64,000 nt of DNA from Holophaga sp. Its GTDB lineage: Bacteria > Acidobacteriota > Holophagae > Holophagales > Holophagaceae. How positions within the stretch are numbered: the stretch's first letter is position 1; each line of letters begins with the position of its first letter. Both the position numbers and the translations under genes were made by a program. The notes beneath the pieces were generated by a model that worked only from the letters and a program-made list of their open reading frames with translations, was not told where the DNA came from and ran no database searches. Shown here piece by piece: positions 18,609 through 28,162 of this stretch. The stretch is taken from positions 32,595-96,594 of the forward strand of contig JADKBC010000013.1 in the NCBI GenBank assembly GCA_016715205.1, read 5' to 3'.

Positions 18609-18630
18609 AGTTACGAATTCTGCTCCGGGC

Positions 18631-18750
<120 letters not shown>

Positions 18751-18767
18751 TGAATGTCGATGCTACC

Positions 18768-19157
18768 TCAGGTCCTGCGGGGCGTCCATCCCTGATTGCG
18801 AAGTCGGGTGAGGACGGCGGCCAGGGGATCGGCGGGAGGCGCGGGGGGAAGCACCACCTGGACCTCCGGGGCATCGCAGGGGAGCACTTCGATTTTCTGA
18901 AGATGGATGCGGGTGAGGCGTTGGAGTCGGGCCTGGATTTCGGGCCACACCGCCTCCGCGGATTTCCGCAGGTTAGGGATGATTTCAGGTTTCCAACAGC
19001 CCATGAACAGCGTGCGATTCCGTACCCGCAGCAGGCAGGTGTGCTTCACCAGCGCAGGCCCCACCACCAGAGCCCAGGCCCTGACCAGACGGGCCTCCGC
19101 GCGCTTCTCGGCGGCGCGTACGGGGTCCTCGTTGACGAATTCAATGGATTGGAGCAT
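18768..19157 (-). CDS. DUF721 / DciA-like protein
   Basis: A 129-residue protein with the DUF721 pattern: a helix ending WALVVGPALVKHT, then strands (LLRVRNRTLFMGC), then W-x-x-E-I-I-P-N-L and an IQARLQRL helix. DUF721 includes DciA, the loader of the replicative helicase DnaB in bacteria lacking DnaC, but many small members are uncharacterised. The C-terminal 40 residues are Pro/Ala-rich. ATG 19157 shares one base with the TGA stop of the upstream phosphodiesterase gene (TGATG), so translation is coupled. Confidence 0.65.
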   Translation of the reverse strand: MLQSIEFVNEDPVRAAEKRAEARLVRAWALVVGPALVKHTCLLRVRNRTLFMGCWKPEIIPNLRKSAEAVWPEIQARLQRLTRIHLQKIEVLPCDAPEVQVVLPPAPPADPLAAVLTRLRNQGWTPRRT

Positions 19158-19927
19158 CACAGTTTTCGCAGCACACGCTCGAGGTGGACCGCCTTCTTGC
19201 CTTCGGTGATCACAAAAAGGCCATGGAGTTGCAAATCGCCTTCGGATACTTCAAACCGATCGCCCTTGGCCTTGAGAAAGCGGCTGAGGCTTGCAGCCTT
19301 TTTCATGCCGATCACGCCGTCGTACGGGCCCACCATTCCAAGATCTGTAACGTAGGCGGTGCCATCGGGCAGCAGCTTGGCATCCAAGGTGGGCACGTGA
19401 GTATGGGTGCCCACCACCGCCGCCGCGCGCCCTTCCAGGTAGTAGCCCATGGCCAAGGCTTCGCTGGTGGCCTCGGCGTGCATGTCCACCAGCACGAGAT
19501 CTGCCCGTTCCTTGGCCAGGATGGCATCCACGCAGCGAAAAGGATCGTCGCAGGGGGGCATGTGCACCCGGCCCATGACGTTGATCACCAGCACTTCCTG
19601 GCCCGAAGGGGTGTGAAGCTTGACGTAGCCGCTGCCAGGGGTACTGGGCGGATAGTTGGCGGGGCGCAGGAGGCGCGGCTCCTTCTGGAAACAGGTGGCG
19701 ATGTCTTTGACGTCAAAGGCGTGGTTGCCTGTGGTGATGACGTCCACGCCAAGTTCATCCAACCACTGGCGCACGATACGTTCGGTGATGCCGTGGCCGT
19801 GGGCCGCGTTTTCACCATTCACTACCACAAAATCCACCTGCAACTCACGCCGCAGTTCAGGGAGAAAGGTCTCCACCAACCGCCGCCCCGGTTCACCCAC
19901 CACATCGCCCAGGAACAAGATACGCAT
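19157..19927 (-). CDS. YmdB-like metallophosphoesterase (TIGR00282 family)
   Basis: A 256-residue calcineurin-like phosphoesterase. Metal-site motifs in order: LGDVVGEPGR (D near 7), VNGENAAHG (N-E), TTGNHAFD (N-H), VDMHAEATSE, and GTHTHVPT (H-x-H). Bacillus YmdB, of the same family, hydrolyses 2',3'-cyclic nucleotides and affects RNA turnover and biofilm decisions. ATG 19927 is preferred; a TTG one codon earlier is also possible. It is the first gene of a two-gene unit with the DUF721 gene and divergent from the S55 peptidase gene. Confidence 0.9.
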   Translation of the reverse strand: MRILFLGDVVGEPGRRLVETFLPELRRELQVDFVVVNGENAAHGHGITERIVRQWLDELGVDVITTGNHAFDVKDIATCFQKEPRLLRPANYPPSTPGSGYVKLHTPSGQEVLVINVMGRVHMPPCDDPFRCVDAILAKERADLVLVDMHAEATSEALAMGYYLEGRAAAVVGTHTHVPTLDAKLLPDGTAYVTDLGMVGPYDGVIGMKKAASLSRFLKAKGDRFEVSEGDLQLHGLFVITEGKKAVHLERVLRKL

Positions 19928-20054
19928 CAAACTAGCCTAGCAGGCACCTCGCGGAACCAAAGATCCCGTGGGAACATCTGAGACGAAAAGGGAAACCCGG
20001 GAGGCCGGGGTGCCTGATGCTGCCCGACTCCACGCCATGCTTTTCGAGAACCCC

Positions 20055-21818
20055 ATGCGTCCTTTGACACGACTTCTGCCCCTGTTGGCGCTGTGCACCG
20101 TTGTACAGGCCCAATCCAGCCCGGCCATCATGTCCCTTTCGGAACTCCGCCCGGGGATGAAAGGGCAGGGGCGCACGGTGTTCAAGGGCGGCAAGATCGA
20201 GCGGTTCGATTTTGAGGTGTTGGGCGTGCAGCGCAACGTGGCGCCTGGTTCCTCGCTGATTCTGGTGAAAGCCAGCGGCGGCCCGCTGGCGGAAACGGGA
20301 ATCCTGGCGGGCATGAGTGGATCGCCCTGCTACATCGACGGGAAACTTATCGGCGCGTTGTCGCGGGGGTTCGCCTACGAAAAGGAACCCATGGGCGCCA
20401 TCACGCCCATCGAAGAGATGCTGGAGCAGCTGCGGGATTTGCCCGAAGCACCCTCCTTCAAGACACCGCTCATCCTGCCCAAAATCGAACCCCCCAAGGT
20501 TTTGAAATCCGCGCTACGGGGCGAGATGATCCCCATGGCGGAGCTCCTGGCGGGCAGCGCCATGGGGCCGGACGGCGTCGCCGGAATGAACTTCCCCGTC
20601 TTTGGCACCGAGCTGGGCGCCGAGGCGAAGGCACTCTGGCAGGGCATGCCTCTGCGGTTTGTGGGTTCGGGAGCACTGTCCAGCACCGGCGTAGGCGAGG
20701 CCAGCCCCCTGGAACCCGGTGGCATGGCGGTGATCAGCCTGTTGCAGGGCGATATGGACATGTCCGCCTCGGGCACGATCAGCTATGTGTCAGGGAAAAA
20801 GGTGATGTTGTTCGGGCACCCTCTGTTCAACCTGGGGCAGGTGGATCTGCCCATGTGGTCGGCGACGGTGGCGGGTACGGTGGCCAGCTACAACAGCTCC
20901 TTCAAGCTGGCCCAGGCGGTGGCGCCCATCGGCGCGCTGCGGTTGGACCGCAATTCCGGGGTGGCCGGGTTGTTGGGGGCGGAAGCCAAGATGGTGCCGC
21001 TGCGCGTGGGCCTCAACCTGGGTGGCAAGCGCAATCTGAATTTCCGCTTCGAGCTCATGGACAGTGCCTTCGTCACCCCGAACCTGGTGGCCACGGTCTT
21101 GATCCAGACCCTCAACGCCCATATTCGGGGCCAAGGTTTCCAGAGCCTTTCACTGCAGGGCAACATCAAGCTGGCGGGTCAGAACCCCATCCAACTGGAA
21201 TGCATGGTGGCGGATCTCAATGCGGGGCGCCTGGCCCAGTACGTGGGCGGCATCACCCAGGCCGTTACACTCAATCCCTTCGAGAAGGCGGTCATTGAGG
21301 GGATCTCCCTGAATGTAAAGGCCGAGGAACGCCTGGACATGACCCTCATTTCAGGGGTGCGCACCCTCAAAGCCCGCGCGAAACGGGGCGAGGTTCTACC
21401 CGTGCTGGTCACGCTACAGAACATCCAGGGCGTGCGGGAAACGGCGACCTTCAATGTGAATGTACCTTCCTCAGCCAAGCCCGGCAAGGCCACGTTGTTG
21501 GTGGGTGACGGCTTCAGTTTGCTGGCCACGGACCCCGACGAACGGGCCATCGAATTGACTGGTTTGGGCGATGTGGTGCGCATCTTAAATGGCGCCCTGC
21601 GGAATAACCATGCCTACAGCCTGCTCGTCCAGACCCAGGCGGGCGCAGGGCTCCGCGGTAGCCGCATCGAGGGGATTCCGCCCACCGTATCCAACCTGTT
21701 GGGCAGCGATGGCGACAGCACCACCAACCGCCTGCAGCGGCGGATCGTGAGTCGCGCCGTGCTTCCTCTGGAGCGTGAAGTGCGCGGTCTCGTGAGCCTG
21801 GAACTGGAAATCGAATAG
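20055..21818 (+). CDS. Exported SpoIVB S55-domain peptidase-like protein
   Basis: An exported protein of about 587 residues with a signal peptide (MRPLTRLLPLLALCTVVQA). The S55 signature GMSGSP at about 86-91 holds the likely nucleophile Ser in GILAGMSGSPCYIDGKLIGAL. A GHPLFNLGQ segment near 254-262 offers the His. This order (Ser motif, then His motif) is the reverse of that known for Bacillus SpoIVB. Regular beta-strand patterns and an Ig-like end follow. It likely acts in the periplasm on an unknown target. The frame opens upstream at 19968, but only the ATG at 20055 begins a clean signal peptide. It is 26 bp from the next exported gene. Confidence 0.75.
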   Translation: MRPLTRLLPLLALCTVVQAQSSPAIMSLSELRPGMKGQGRTVFKGGKIERFDFEVLGVQRNVAPGSSLILVKASGGPLAETGILAGMSGSPCYIDGKLIGALSRGFAYEKEPMGAITPIEEMLEQLRDLPEAPSFKTPLILPKIEPPKVLKSALRGEMIPMAELLAGSAMGPDGVAGMNFPVFGTELGAEAKALWQGMPLRFVGSGALSSTGVGEASPLEPGGMAVISLLQGDMDMSASGTISYVSGKKVMLFGHPLFNLGQVDLPMWSATVAGTVASYNSSFKLAQAVAPIGALRLDRNSGVAGLLGAEAKMVPLRVGLNLGGKRNLNFRFELMDSAFVTPNLVATVLIQTLNAHIRGQGFQSLSLQGNIKLAGQNPIQLECMVADLNAGRLAQYVGGITQAVTLNPFEKAVIEGISLNVKAEERLDMTLISGVRTLKARAKRGEVLPVLVTLQNIQGVRETATFNVNVPSSAKPGKATLLVGDGFSLLATDPDERAIELTGLGDVVRILNGALRNNHAYSLLVQTQAGAGLRGSRIEGIPPTVSNLLGSDGDSTTNRLQRRIVSRAVLPLEREVRGLVSLELEIE

Positions 21819-21844
21819 ATGTTGATCGTGAATTTGGAGAACCC

Positions 21845-23968
21845 ATGCGAATGAAGGCCATGCTTGCGTTGATGCTTCCGGCCCTGGTGGCCCCGGCCGT
21901 TCAGGCCGAACCGCCGGTGGCGACCTTTGCCTCCTTCAACGATTGGCTGGGGGCGGATGCCCACGGGGTCAGGATTGGCGCTGATGGTCGCCTGCGGCTG
22001 GCGCCCGATCTGCGTCGGGTGGCCCAGCTCTCCGAAGGCGCAGTCTGGTGCGCCGTGTCCGATGGCGCCGGTGGTGCTTACCTGAGCGCGGGCAATGAAG
22101 GCAAGCTCTTCCACTACACCGGTGGGCAGATGAAACCCCTGGCCCAGGTGAAGGGCGGCATTGTGTTTGCCATGGTCAAACTGGGCTCCGATCTCATCGT
22201 GGCGCCTTCCGGTGAGAGCAAACTGCTGCGGGTGACTCCGGCAGGCGATGTGAAGCCCTTCGCCGATATTGATGCGCGCCTGGTGTGGGGCCTGAGCCTC
22301 ATGGGCAGCGAGATCCTGGTGGCGGGCGGCGGCGAGAAGGGCGCACTGCTGCTGCTGGCACGGGAAAATTTCAGCCGTAAGCTGGCGGAACTGCCTGAAG
22401 AGACGGCGTTCACCTGCCTCACTCCCGATGGCCAGGGCGGCTGGTACCTGGGTTCCCATGGTCGTGGTTTGGTGCTGCGCTACAGTGGCGTTCAGACCGG
22501 GGATCGCCTGGAAACACTGCTGGCAACGGGCTTTGAGGAAGTGAAAAGCTTGATCTTCCGGGAAGGCCAGTTGTTCATTGCGGCCAGCAACGGGTTGGCC
22601 AACAAATTTGCCTTAGGCACCTTGGAACGCCGCGAAGGTTATCTGGCCGAAACGGGCACATCCACCAAAGGTGCGGTCATCCGCATGGACAAGGATCGGG
22701 TGCCCGAAACCCTCTGGCAGAGCAGCCAGGCCCAGGTTTTTGCCCTGACAGTGTGGGGTGGCCAAATCGTGGTGGGTACGGGCAACCGCTCGCGCATTTT
22801 TGGCATTCCGCTCTCTGGCAAGGGTCGGGACATGGATCCCTTTGGGGTGATCCAGGACCTTGGCACCGCCCAGGCCAGCGCGTTCCTCAGCGCCGGTTCG
22901 GATCTCATGGTGATCGCCTCCAATCCTGCCGAAATTCATCTGCTGTCCGAGTCCCAGGCCACGGAGGGCATCCTGGAAAGCCGCGTGCTCAAGGGTGCTC
23001 CGATCGCGGATTGGGGAAGGGCCTACCTGGATGCGGAAACGCCCAGTGGTACGTCGGTGGAATTGCAGTACCGGGTGGGTTCTACGGAAACACCCGATGG
23101 CACCTGGACGCCCTGGACACCACCCTTGCGCAGTGGCGAACGACCCAGCCTGAAGGCTGCCCGGTTCGCGCAGTTCCGGTTGAAGCTTTCAAGCCCCCGC
23201 GGCGGCGTCAGCCCCGTGGTGGAGAGCGTTCGAGTCCACTGGGCCAACCGCAATCTGGCGCCCCTGTGGGACAACGTGGAAATCATGCCCCCCGGGCTGG
23301 TCATCACCCGCACGGCACCGCCCGATGACATCGGCATCGAACGGGTGCCCGTTGAAACCCAAAAACTCATTCCTGCACTGGGCTATATGGGCGCCGAGAA
23401 GCGCAGTTTCCGCCGGGGCGGCCAGGCCTTTGTCTTCAAGGTGAATGATCCCAACGGAGATCAACTGCAGTTCAAGCTGCGTTTGCTGCCTGAGAAGGGC
23501 GCGCCCATTGAACTGGAAAAGGCCTGGAAGGAGCGGTTCTTCACCTTCGATACCCTCACCGTACCCGATGGAAAGTATCGCCTGGAGGTGGTCGCCACCG
23601 ACCTGCCCAGCCAGCCCTTCAACCTTGCGGAAACCAGCACCTGGCGCACCGCTCCCTTCATGGTGGACCACACACCACCGGTCATTTCCGAATTTTCGGT
23701 GGTGGCCGAAGGTGAGGGTCTGCGCATTCGATTTGTGGCTCGGGATGAGATCTCAACCCTGAAGGAGGCCGTTGTGAGTGCTGACGGCGACCAATGGCTG
23801 CAGATCGCGCCGGAGGATCGTGTGTTCGATATGAAGGAAGAACGCTTTGATGTGCTCATTCCCCGGGATCGTGTGCGGGGCGATCGGGTGGTCGTGAGGG
23901 TCGTGGATACCAACCACAACGAACAATCCGCGTCGGTGGTAATTGGCGAAACTGGGAAGAAGCGCTGA
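21845..23968 (+). CDS. Exported beta-propeller-like protein of unknown function
   Basis: A 707-residue exported protein (signal peptide about 1-22, ending VQAEPP). Residues about 60-380 show repeated propeller-like units: AVWCAVSDGAGGAYLSAGNEGKLF, LIVAPSGESKLLRV, GGWYLGSHGRGLVLR, QIVVGTGNRSRIF. Residues about 400-707 look like Ig/fibronectin-type domains (SSPRGGVSPVVESVRVHW, FMVDHTPPVISEFSVV). No enzyme motif was seen. GGAG precedes the start. It is the second gene of a likely operon with the S55-type peptidase, so it could be that protein's partner or substrate. Confidence 0.6.
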   Translation: MRMKAMLALMLPALVAPAVQAEPPVATFASFNDWLGADAHGVRIGADGRLRLAPDLRRVAQLSEGAVWCAVSDGAGGAYLSAGNEGKLFHYTGGQMKPLAQVKGGIVFAMVKLGSDLIVAPSGESKLLRVTPAGDVKPFADIDARLVWGLSLMGSEILVAGGGEKGALLLLARENFSRKLAELPEETAFTCLTPDGQGGWYLGSHGRGLVLRYSGVQTGDRLETLLATGFEEVKSLIFREGQLFIAASNGLANKFALGTLERREGYLAETGTSTKGAVIRMDKDRVPETLWQSSQAQVFALTVWGGQIVVGTGNRSRIFGIPLSGKGRDMDPFGVIQDLGTAQASAFLSAGSDLMVIASNPAEIHLLSESQATEGILESRVLKGAPIADWGRAYLDAETPSGTSVELQYRVGSTETPDGTWTPWTPPLRSGERPSLKAARFAQFRLKLSSPRGGVSPVVESVRVHWANRNLAPLWDNVEIMPPGLVITRTAPPDDIGIERVPVETQKLIPALGYMGAEKRSFRRGGQAFVFKVNDPNGDQLQFKLRLLPEKGAPIELEKAWKERFFTFDTLTVPDGKYRLEVVATDLPSQPFNLAETSTWRTAPFMVDHTPPVISEFSVVAEGEGLRIRFVARDEISTLKEAVVSADGDQWLQIAPEDRVFDMKEERFDVLIPRDRVRGDRVVVRVVDTNHNEQSASVVIGETGKKR

Positions 23969-24015
23969 GCTTGGAATTACCCAAAACAATTGTCAGGGTG
24001 GAGAAGGTCACGAGG

Positions 24016-24039
24016 GCGTTCGCAAACCGATGCGAACGC
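24016..24039. terminator. Hairpin after the S55/propeller pair
   Basis: A perfect 9-bp stem (GCGTTCGCA with TGCGAACGC) around loop AACCGA. It lies in the 103-bp gap between the convergent propeller and HutD genes. A T-rich stretch (24050-24063) follows only after about ten bases, so this is a modest terminator candidate. Confidence 0.5.
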
Positions 24040-24071
24040 ACCGTTGGCTGTTTCCCTTTTCGGTGGTTTCG

Positions 24072-24647
24072 TCACTCAGGCCCAATGGCAATGGCGATGA
24101 TCACGGTGTCTGGTGCTTCAGCGGTGACCTCGAGAACTCCGGCCCCTTCCAACCTCAGCAGGTCGTGTTGATTCAGGACTTTTCCAGCCGGTGTCACGCA
24201 GGCCTTGCCCTGGACGCAAAACAGCAATGAGGTGGGGGCTGCGGGCACCACACTTCGCGGTTCGGGTCGCAGTACTGTCACCTGCTGGGTGAAGCCCTTG
24301 TGGGTGATCACGTTGAAATCGCGGCAAGGGCCATCGAGCAATTCGCCGGTGGCATGCCATTCTCCGGGAAAATGAAAGGGGTCCAGCGGGGTGGCAAGTC
24401 GCTTCCGGCCGTGGCCGTTGAAATCCAGATCGATGCCTTTGCCTTTGAGCAAGAGAATCGTTCGCTCGTAGTCTGGAAAGGCCGAAAAGGGGCCGTCCAT
24501 GCGCACATCGGCCATGCTCAAACGCCAGTGGAAGCCACTTTCCAGGGTTGCGTTTTCCGGTTCGATGGCCAACTGAGTGGTCAAGCCCCCCCCATTCCTC
24601 CAGGGCATGGCGTGATAGTCAGAAGACTTGAAAAGGTGAGCGTGCAT
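24072..24647 (-). CDS. HutD/Ves family cupin-like protein
   Basis: A 191-residue protein of the HutD family. The conserved start MPWRNGGGLTTQL is at about 14-26, followed by the cupin-like strand pattern SGFHWRLSMADVRMDGPFSAFPDYERTILLLKG. HutD is often near histidine-utilisation genes, but none is seen here, and its role is not settled. Single gene, convergent with the propeller gene. Confidence 0.85.
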   Translation of the reverse strand: MHAHLFKSSDYHAMPWRNGGGLTTQLAIEPENATLESGFHWRLSMADVRMDGPFSAFPDYERTILLLKGKGIDLDFNGHGRKRLATPLDPFHFPGEWHATGELLDGPCRDFNVITHKGFTQQVTVLRPEPRSVVPAAPTSLLFCVQGKACVTPAGKVLNQHDLLRLEGAGVLEVTAEAPDTVIIAIAIGPE

Positions 24648-24922
24648 TCGACGACCCCCGGGGCAGGGATGCTAGCGCGCCCTAATACCGTCAAGAAAGG
24701 AAAGGTTCCCTGAAAAATAGGGGCTTAGCGTCTTCTCTCTCAAAGTCTTTAATCCACTGATTCAAAGCAAGTTGAGAAGGGTGCTTTGCCCCACGGCATG
24801 CTTCCGGTGGGTTCGGTGACTTGATTGCCCGGTTCGGCGGCAGGGGAGCACTGCCTTCACACCCTTTCCTGCTCGAACCAGCGTAAAGGATGGAAGAATT
24901 GATGCTGAATACCGGAGTTGCC

Positions 24923-25777
24923 ATGTTCAATTCACCCCATCCACTCAGCTACCTTGATTCCATTCACGCCTATCTGCGTGAGGATTGGGGTACTCAGGAT
25001 TGGACCACCGCTTCCGTGCCCAATCGCCCCATGGGTGCCAAGGTCGTGGCCAAGGCCAATGTGGTGGTGGCGGGACTCGAGGTGGCCGAACAGGTTTTTC
25101 GGGCTGTGAATGCCACCCTCGAAATCCGATGTCTGGTTCACGATGGCGATGCGGTGGCCAAGGGTTGCGAGGTCATGCGCATCCAAGGTTCCAGCCACGG
25201 CATCCTCATGGCCGAGCGGGTCATGCTCAATTTGCTTCAGCGTCTTTCAGGTACCGCCACCCTCACCCGAGCCTTTGTGGAGGCCGTGGCGGGGACGGGG
25301 GCAAAGATCCTGGATACCCGCAAAACCACACCAGGGCTCAAGCTGCTCGAAAAATTCGCGGTGCGCTGTGGCGGTGGTTTCAACCATCGCCTCACCCTTG
25401 GCGATGGGGTGCTGCTCAAGGAGAATCACATCACGGCTGCGGGCGGCATCGAGGCTGCGGTGCAGGCGGCCCGGCGGGTGTCACCCAACCTGATCAAGAT
25501 CGAAGTGGAAGCTGAAACGCTGAACCAGGTGCAACAGTGCTTGGCCCTGGCAGAGGTGGATGGTGTGCTGCTGGACAACATGTCCCTGGCGGATATGGCC
25601 CAGGCGGTGCAACTGCGTCAGGCTTCGGGTCGCCGGGTATTTCTGGAGGCCAGCGGCAATCTGGATCTCACGCGGGCCCGTGCCGTGGCGGAAACCGGCG
25701 TGGATTTCCTGAGCGTGGGTGCCCTCACGCACAGTGCCCCTGCGGCGGATCTCAGTTTGCGGATGGAATTGGAATAA
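24923..25777 (+). CDS. nadC: Nicotinate-nucleotide pyrophosphorylase (carboxylating)
   Basis: Quinolinate phosphoribosyltransferase of NAD synthesis: quinolinate plus PRPP to nicotinate mononucleotide, CO2 and PPi. Residues in the family pattern: RVMLNLLQRLSGTAT, ILDTRKTTPGLKLLEKFAVRCGGGFNHR (substrate-binding Arg/Lys/His), LLKENH, KIEVEAE, LLDNM, LEASGN and VDFLSVGALTHS. The start is uncertain: ATG at 24890, 24902 or 24923; the last has GGAG nine bases upstream and the usual length (284 residues). nadA and nadB are not adjacent. Its 3' end overlaps the convergent next gene by 26 bp. Confidence 0.93.
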   Translation: MFNSPHPLSYLDSIHAYLREDWGTQDWTTASVPNRPMGAKVVAKANVVVAGLEVAEQVFRAVNATLEIRCLVHDGDAVAKGCEVMRIQGSSHGILMAERVMLNLLQRLSGTATLTRAFVEAVAGTGAKILDTRKTTPGLKLLEKFAVRCGGGFNHRLTLGDGVLLKENHITAAGGIEAAVQAARRVSPNLIKIEVEAETLNQVQQCLALAEVDGVLLDNMSLADMAQAVQLRQASGRRVFLEASGNLDLTRARAVAETGVDFLSVGALTHSAPAADLSLRMELE

Positions 25778-26246
25778 CGGGGAGTTCCCAGCGCCCTCGG
25801 CTGAGCCAGACCATGACTTCGCGGCGGCGGTCGTCTTCTCCGGCGTAGCGCAGTTTCACGGGTCCCTTTGCATCCTTTTTGGTCACTTTCACGCCTTTGC
25901 CTTCACCGAGGGTGAGCAGGCGATAGAGGCCTTCCACGTTACCCAACTGCGGCAGGAAGGGCAGGGGCAGGCGTTCCAGGGTGGGGGCTGTGGCATCGAT
26001 GTCACGTCGGGGAATCTGCACCCGATAGCCCGCTGCGCGATCTCCGGAGAGCAGCACCAGACGTTCCCCCAGCCCGTGAATTTCCAGCACCAGTCGGCCC
26101 GAGGCCGGTTCGAGCAGCACGCTGAGGGTACCTTTCCCTTCGCCATCGGCACCGGCATAACCCCAGTCATACTGAGCCCGCAGGGGTGGTTGGGCGGGCG
26201 GGGCTTCTGCCTGAACGGTTTGTAGTGGGGCCAGCAGGAGGATCAT
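25752..26246 (-). CDS. Small exported protein of unknown function
   Basis: A 164-residue protein with a short hydrophobic N-terminus (MILLLAPLQTVQA) that looks like a signal sequence. The rest alternates strand-like segments (GKGTLSVLLEPASGRLVLEIHGLGERLVLLSGD), vaguely like LolB or similar beta-sheet lipid carriers, but no lipobox Cys is present and the family cannot be named. It overlaps the TPR gene by 4 bp (ATGA), so both are probably made together. Its end overlaps nadC on the other strand. Confidence 0.55.
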   Translation of the reverse strand: MILLLAPLQTVQAEAPPAQPPLRAQYDWGYAGADGEGKGTLSVLLEPASGRLVLEIHGLGERLVLLSGDRAAGYRVQIPRRDIDATAPTLERLPLPFLPQLGNVEGLYRLLTLGEGKGVKVTKKDAKGPVKLRYAGEDDRRREVMVWLSRGRWELPVIPIPSAN

Positions 26247-28153
26247 TCGGGGCCCTCTTCCAGCTCGAGTTCGGGGGCTACAGGAGGTGGTTCCTCGTTT
26301 GACAGGCTAGCGTCGTGCCGATTTTTCGCGATGCGGGTGCGCAATTCCCGCGCCCGGTTTTCCAGGGTCTTGCGGTCCGGGAAGGCATAGGCCAGGGCGC
26401 GCTCCCATTGTTCCAGGGCTTCCTCAAACCTGCCGAGCGAGAGCAAGGTTTCTCCGAGATGTTTACGGATCTCCGGGCTGAAGGGCGAGATTTCCGAAGC
26501 CTTGCGCAGAACCTCTTCTGATTCTTTTAGTCGCCCTTGCTTGAACAGCGCCCAGCCCCAGCTATCCATGGTGTTGCCATTCTTGGGTTCCTGCTTCAGC
26601 GAGGCTTCGATGAGCGCAGAGGCTTCCTGCAGTTGGCCATCATCCATTTCCAGCAACAAATAGCCCAGGTTGTTCTGCAGGGTGGGGTGCCCGGGATTCA
26701 TGCGCTGGCCTTCCCGGAGTATTTGAACGGCCTCTTTCATGCGGCCCAGTTCCTGCAGGGCACTGCCCTGGAGCAGGAGCAGTTCCACGTCCCGAACCGG
26801 GGCGGTTTTTCGGGCCTGGAGGGCGAATTCGAGGCAGCGATCCCAGCGGCGGAATTCACTGAGCTGCCCCGCCATGGATTCGAGATCCAACTGCTGCAAG
26901 GCGTTGCGGGAATCCTTGTGGGCAAACAGGCTTTCGTCGAAACGATCCGCGGGGATGGCCTTGGCCAGCTGGAAAATGCCCTGGCCGGGGAAGCGAGCCA
27001 TGCCATCCCGCAACACCTGGCGAGCCTGCTTCCAGGCCTTGGTCTGAATGAGACCCTGGGCCTGGAGCGCCAGTAGTTCCGGTTGAGTGTTGGTTTCCGC
27101 CCAGCTTTTCAGGGTGGCGAGCATCTCCTGGGCCTGCCCCCGCAACAGGAGCGAGGTGGCCAACAGGGCGCGTGCGTTGGCCGCCAGTTGCTCATCCTCT
27201 TTCGTGAACCGGGAAGCCTTCAGCACGGCCTTCCACCGTGGTTCTGATTCCTCGAAGCGGCCCAGGTTCATGAGGCAGAGGCCCGTGTAGTAATCGCCGC
27301 GGGGGTTCGCACGGAGTTCCTCGGCCCGTTTCAAGGTGTCCAGCGCGTCCTGGAACCGGGTGGTGCGCAGTTGAATGATGGCGATGTTGTCCCAGACCGC
27401 AGGTTCCTTGGGAAGATGGCGGCCCAGCAGCGAAAAGCTTTCCTCCGCGTGGCCCAGGAAACCTTTCTCCACCTGTTCCCTGGCAAGGTCTTCCAGCAGG
27501 CGCAGGCTGGGGGCATCCGGGTACTTGCCCTGGCAAAGGGCGAGCACAGCCTCCCGGCGGGCTTCGTACTGGGTTGGTCCTGAGGCGAGGGCCGCCACGC
27601 GACCCCAGGCGATTTCTCCCAGGCTCTTGCCCTGAATGGAAAAGGGCGGATGCAGGCGACCTACGCGAATCCAGGCCTTGATGGCGGCGGCGTCATCTTT
27701 ACGTGTTTCCGCCACCTCCGCGAGCCGTGTCCAGAGTTCGGCGTCGGAGGGCATCAGCGCTGCGGCTTTTTGGAGCGCCCGCTGGGCCAGGATCTGTGCC
27801 TCTGGTAGTTTGCGGCCCCGCAGATAGTGGAGCATGCCAAGGTGGGCCCAAGCCTCGGCGTGGGTTGAATCCAATTCCGTGGCGCGGGTGCCAGGCTCCA
27901 CAGCGGCTTCCAAGGAGCCTGATTCCATCAGGGCTTCGGAAAGACGCAAGTGGGCTTCTGCGCTTTGCGGAGAAAGGGTGGTGGCCTTGCGGAAAAGGGC
28001 TGCTGCTCCCGCTGGATCATCCCCGCCTCCGCGCCGCTGCAAGGCCCGCCCTTGTAGGATCAGGGATCGGGGATCGTCAGAACTCTGCGCGGGAAGAATG
28101 AATCCGGAACTGCAAAGAAGAAGGGGTATTGCCAGGCATTTCAAAGGAAGCAC
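26243..28153 (-). CDS. Exported tetratricopeptide-repeat protein
   Basis: A 636-residue protein with a signal peptide (about 1-23, ending LPAQS) and TPR helices along most of its length, for example AEAHLRLSEALMESGSLEAAVE near 65-86, AVWDNIAIIQLRTTRFQDALD and PEIRKHLGETLLSLGRFEEALEQWERALA near the end. It is probably a periplasmic scaffold or assembly factor. GTG is the likely start, nine bases after the aroB stop, suggesting coupling to aroB. It is followed by a small exported protein with a 4-bp overlap. No catalytic domain seen. Confidence 0.8.
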   Translation of the reverse strand: MLPLKCLAIPLLLCSSGFILPAQSSDDPRSLILQGRALQRRGGGDDPAGAAALFRKATTLSPQSAEAHLRLSEALMESGSLEAAVEPGTRATELDSTHAEAWAHLGMLHYLRGRKLPEAQILAQRALQKAAALMPSDAELWTRLAEVAETRKDDAAAIKAWIRVGRLHPPFSIQGKSLGEIAWGRVAALASGPTQYEARREAVLALCQGKYPDAPSLRLLEDLAREQVEKGFLGHAEESFSLLGRHLPKEPAVWDNIAIIQLRTTRFQDALDTLKRAEELRANPRGDYYTGLCLMNLGRFEESEPRWKAVLKASRFTKEDEQLAANARALLATSLLLRGQAQEMLATLKSWAETNTQPELLALQAQGLIQTKAWKQARQVLRDGMARFPGQGIFQLAKAIPADRFDESLFAHKDSRNALQQLDLESMAGQLSEFRRWDRCLEFALQARKTAPVRDVELLLLQGSALQELGRMKEAVQILREGQRMNPGHPTLQNNLGYLLLEMDDGQLQEASALIEASLKQEPKNGNTMDSWGWALFKQGRLKESEEVLRKASEISPFSPEIRKHLGETLLSLGRFEEALEQWERALAYAFPDRKTLENRARELRTRIAKNRHDASLSNEEPPPVAPELELEEGPE

Positions 28154-28162
28154 GGAGATGTC

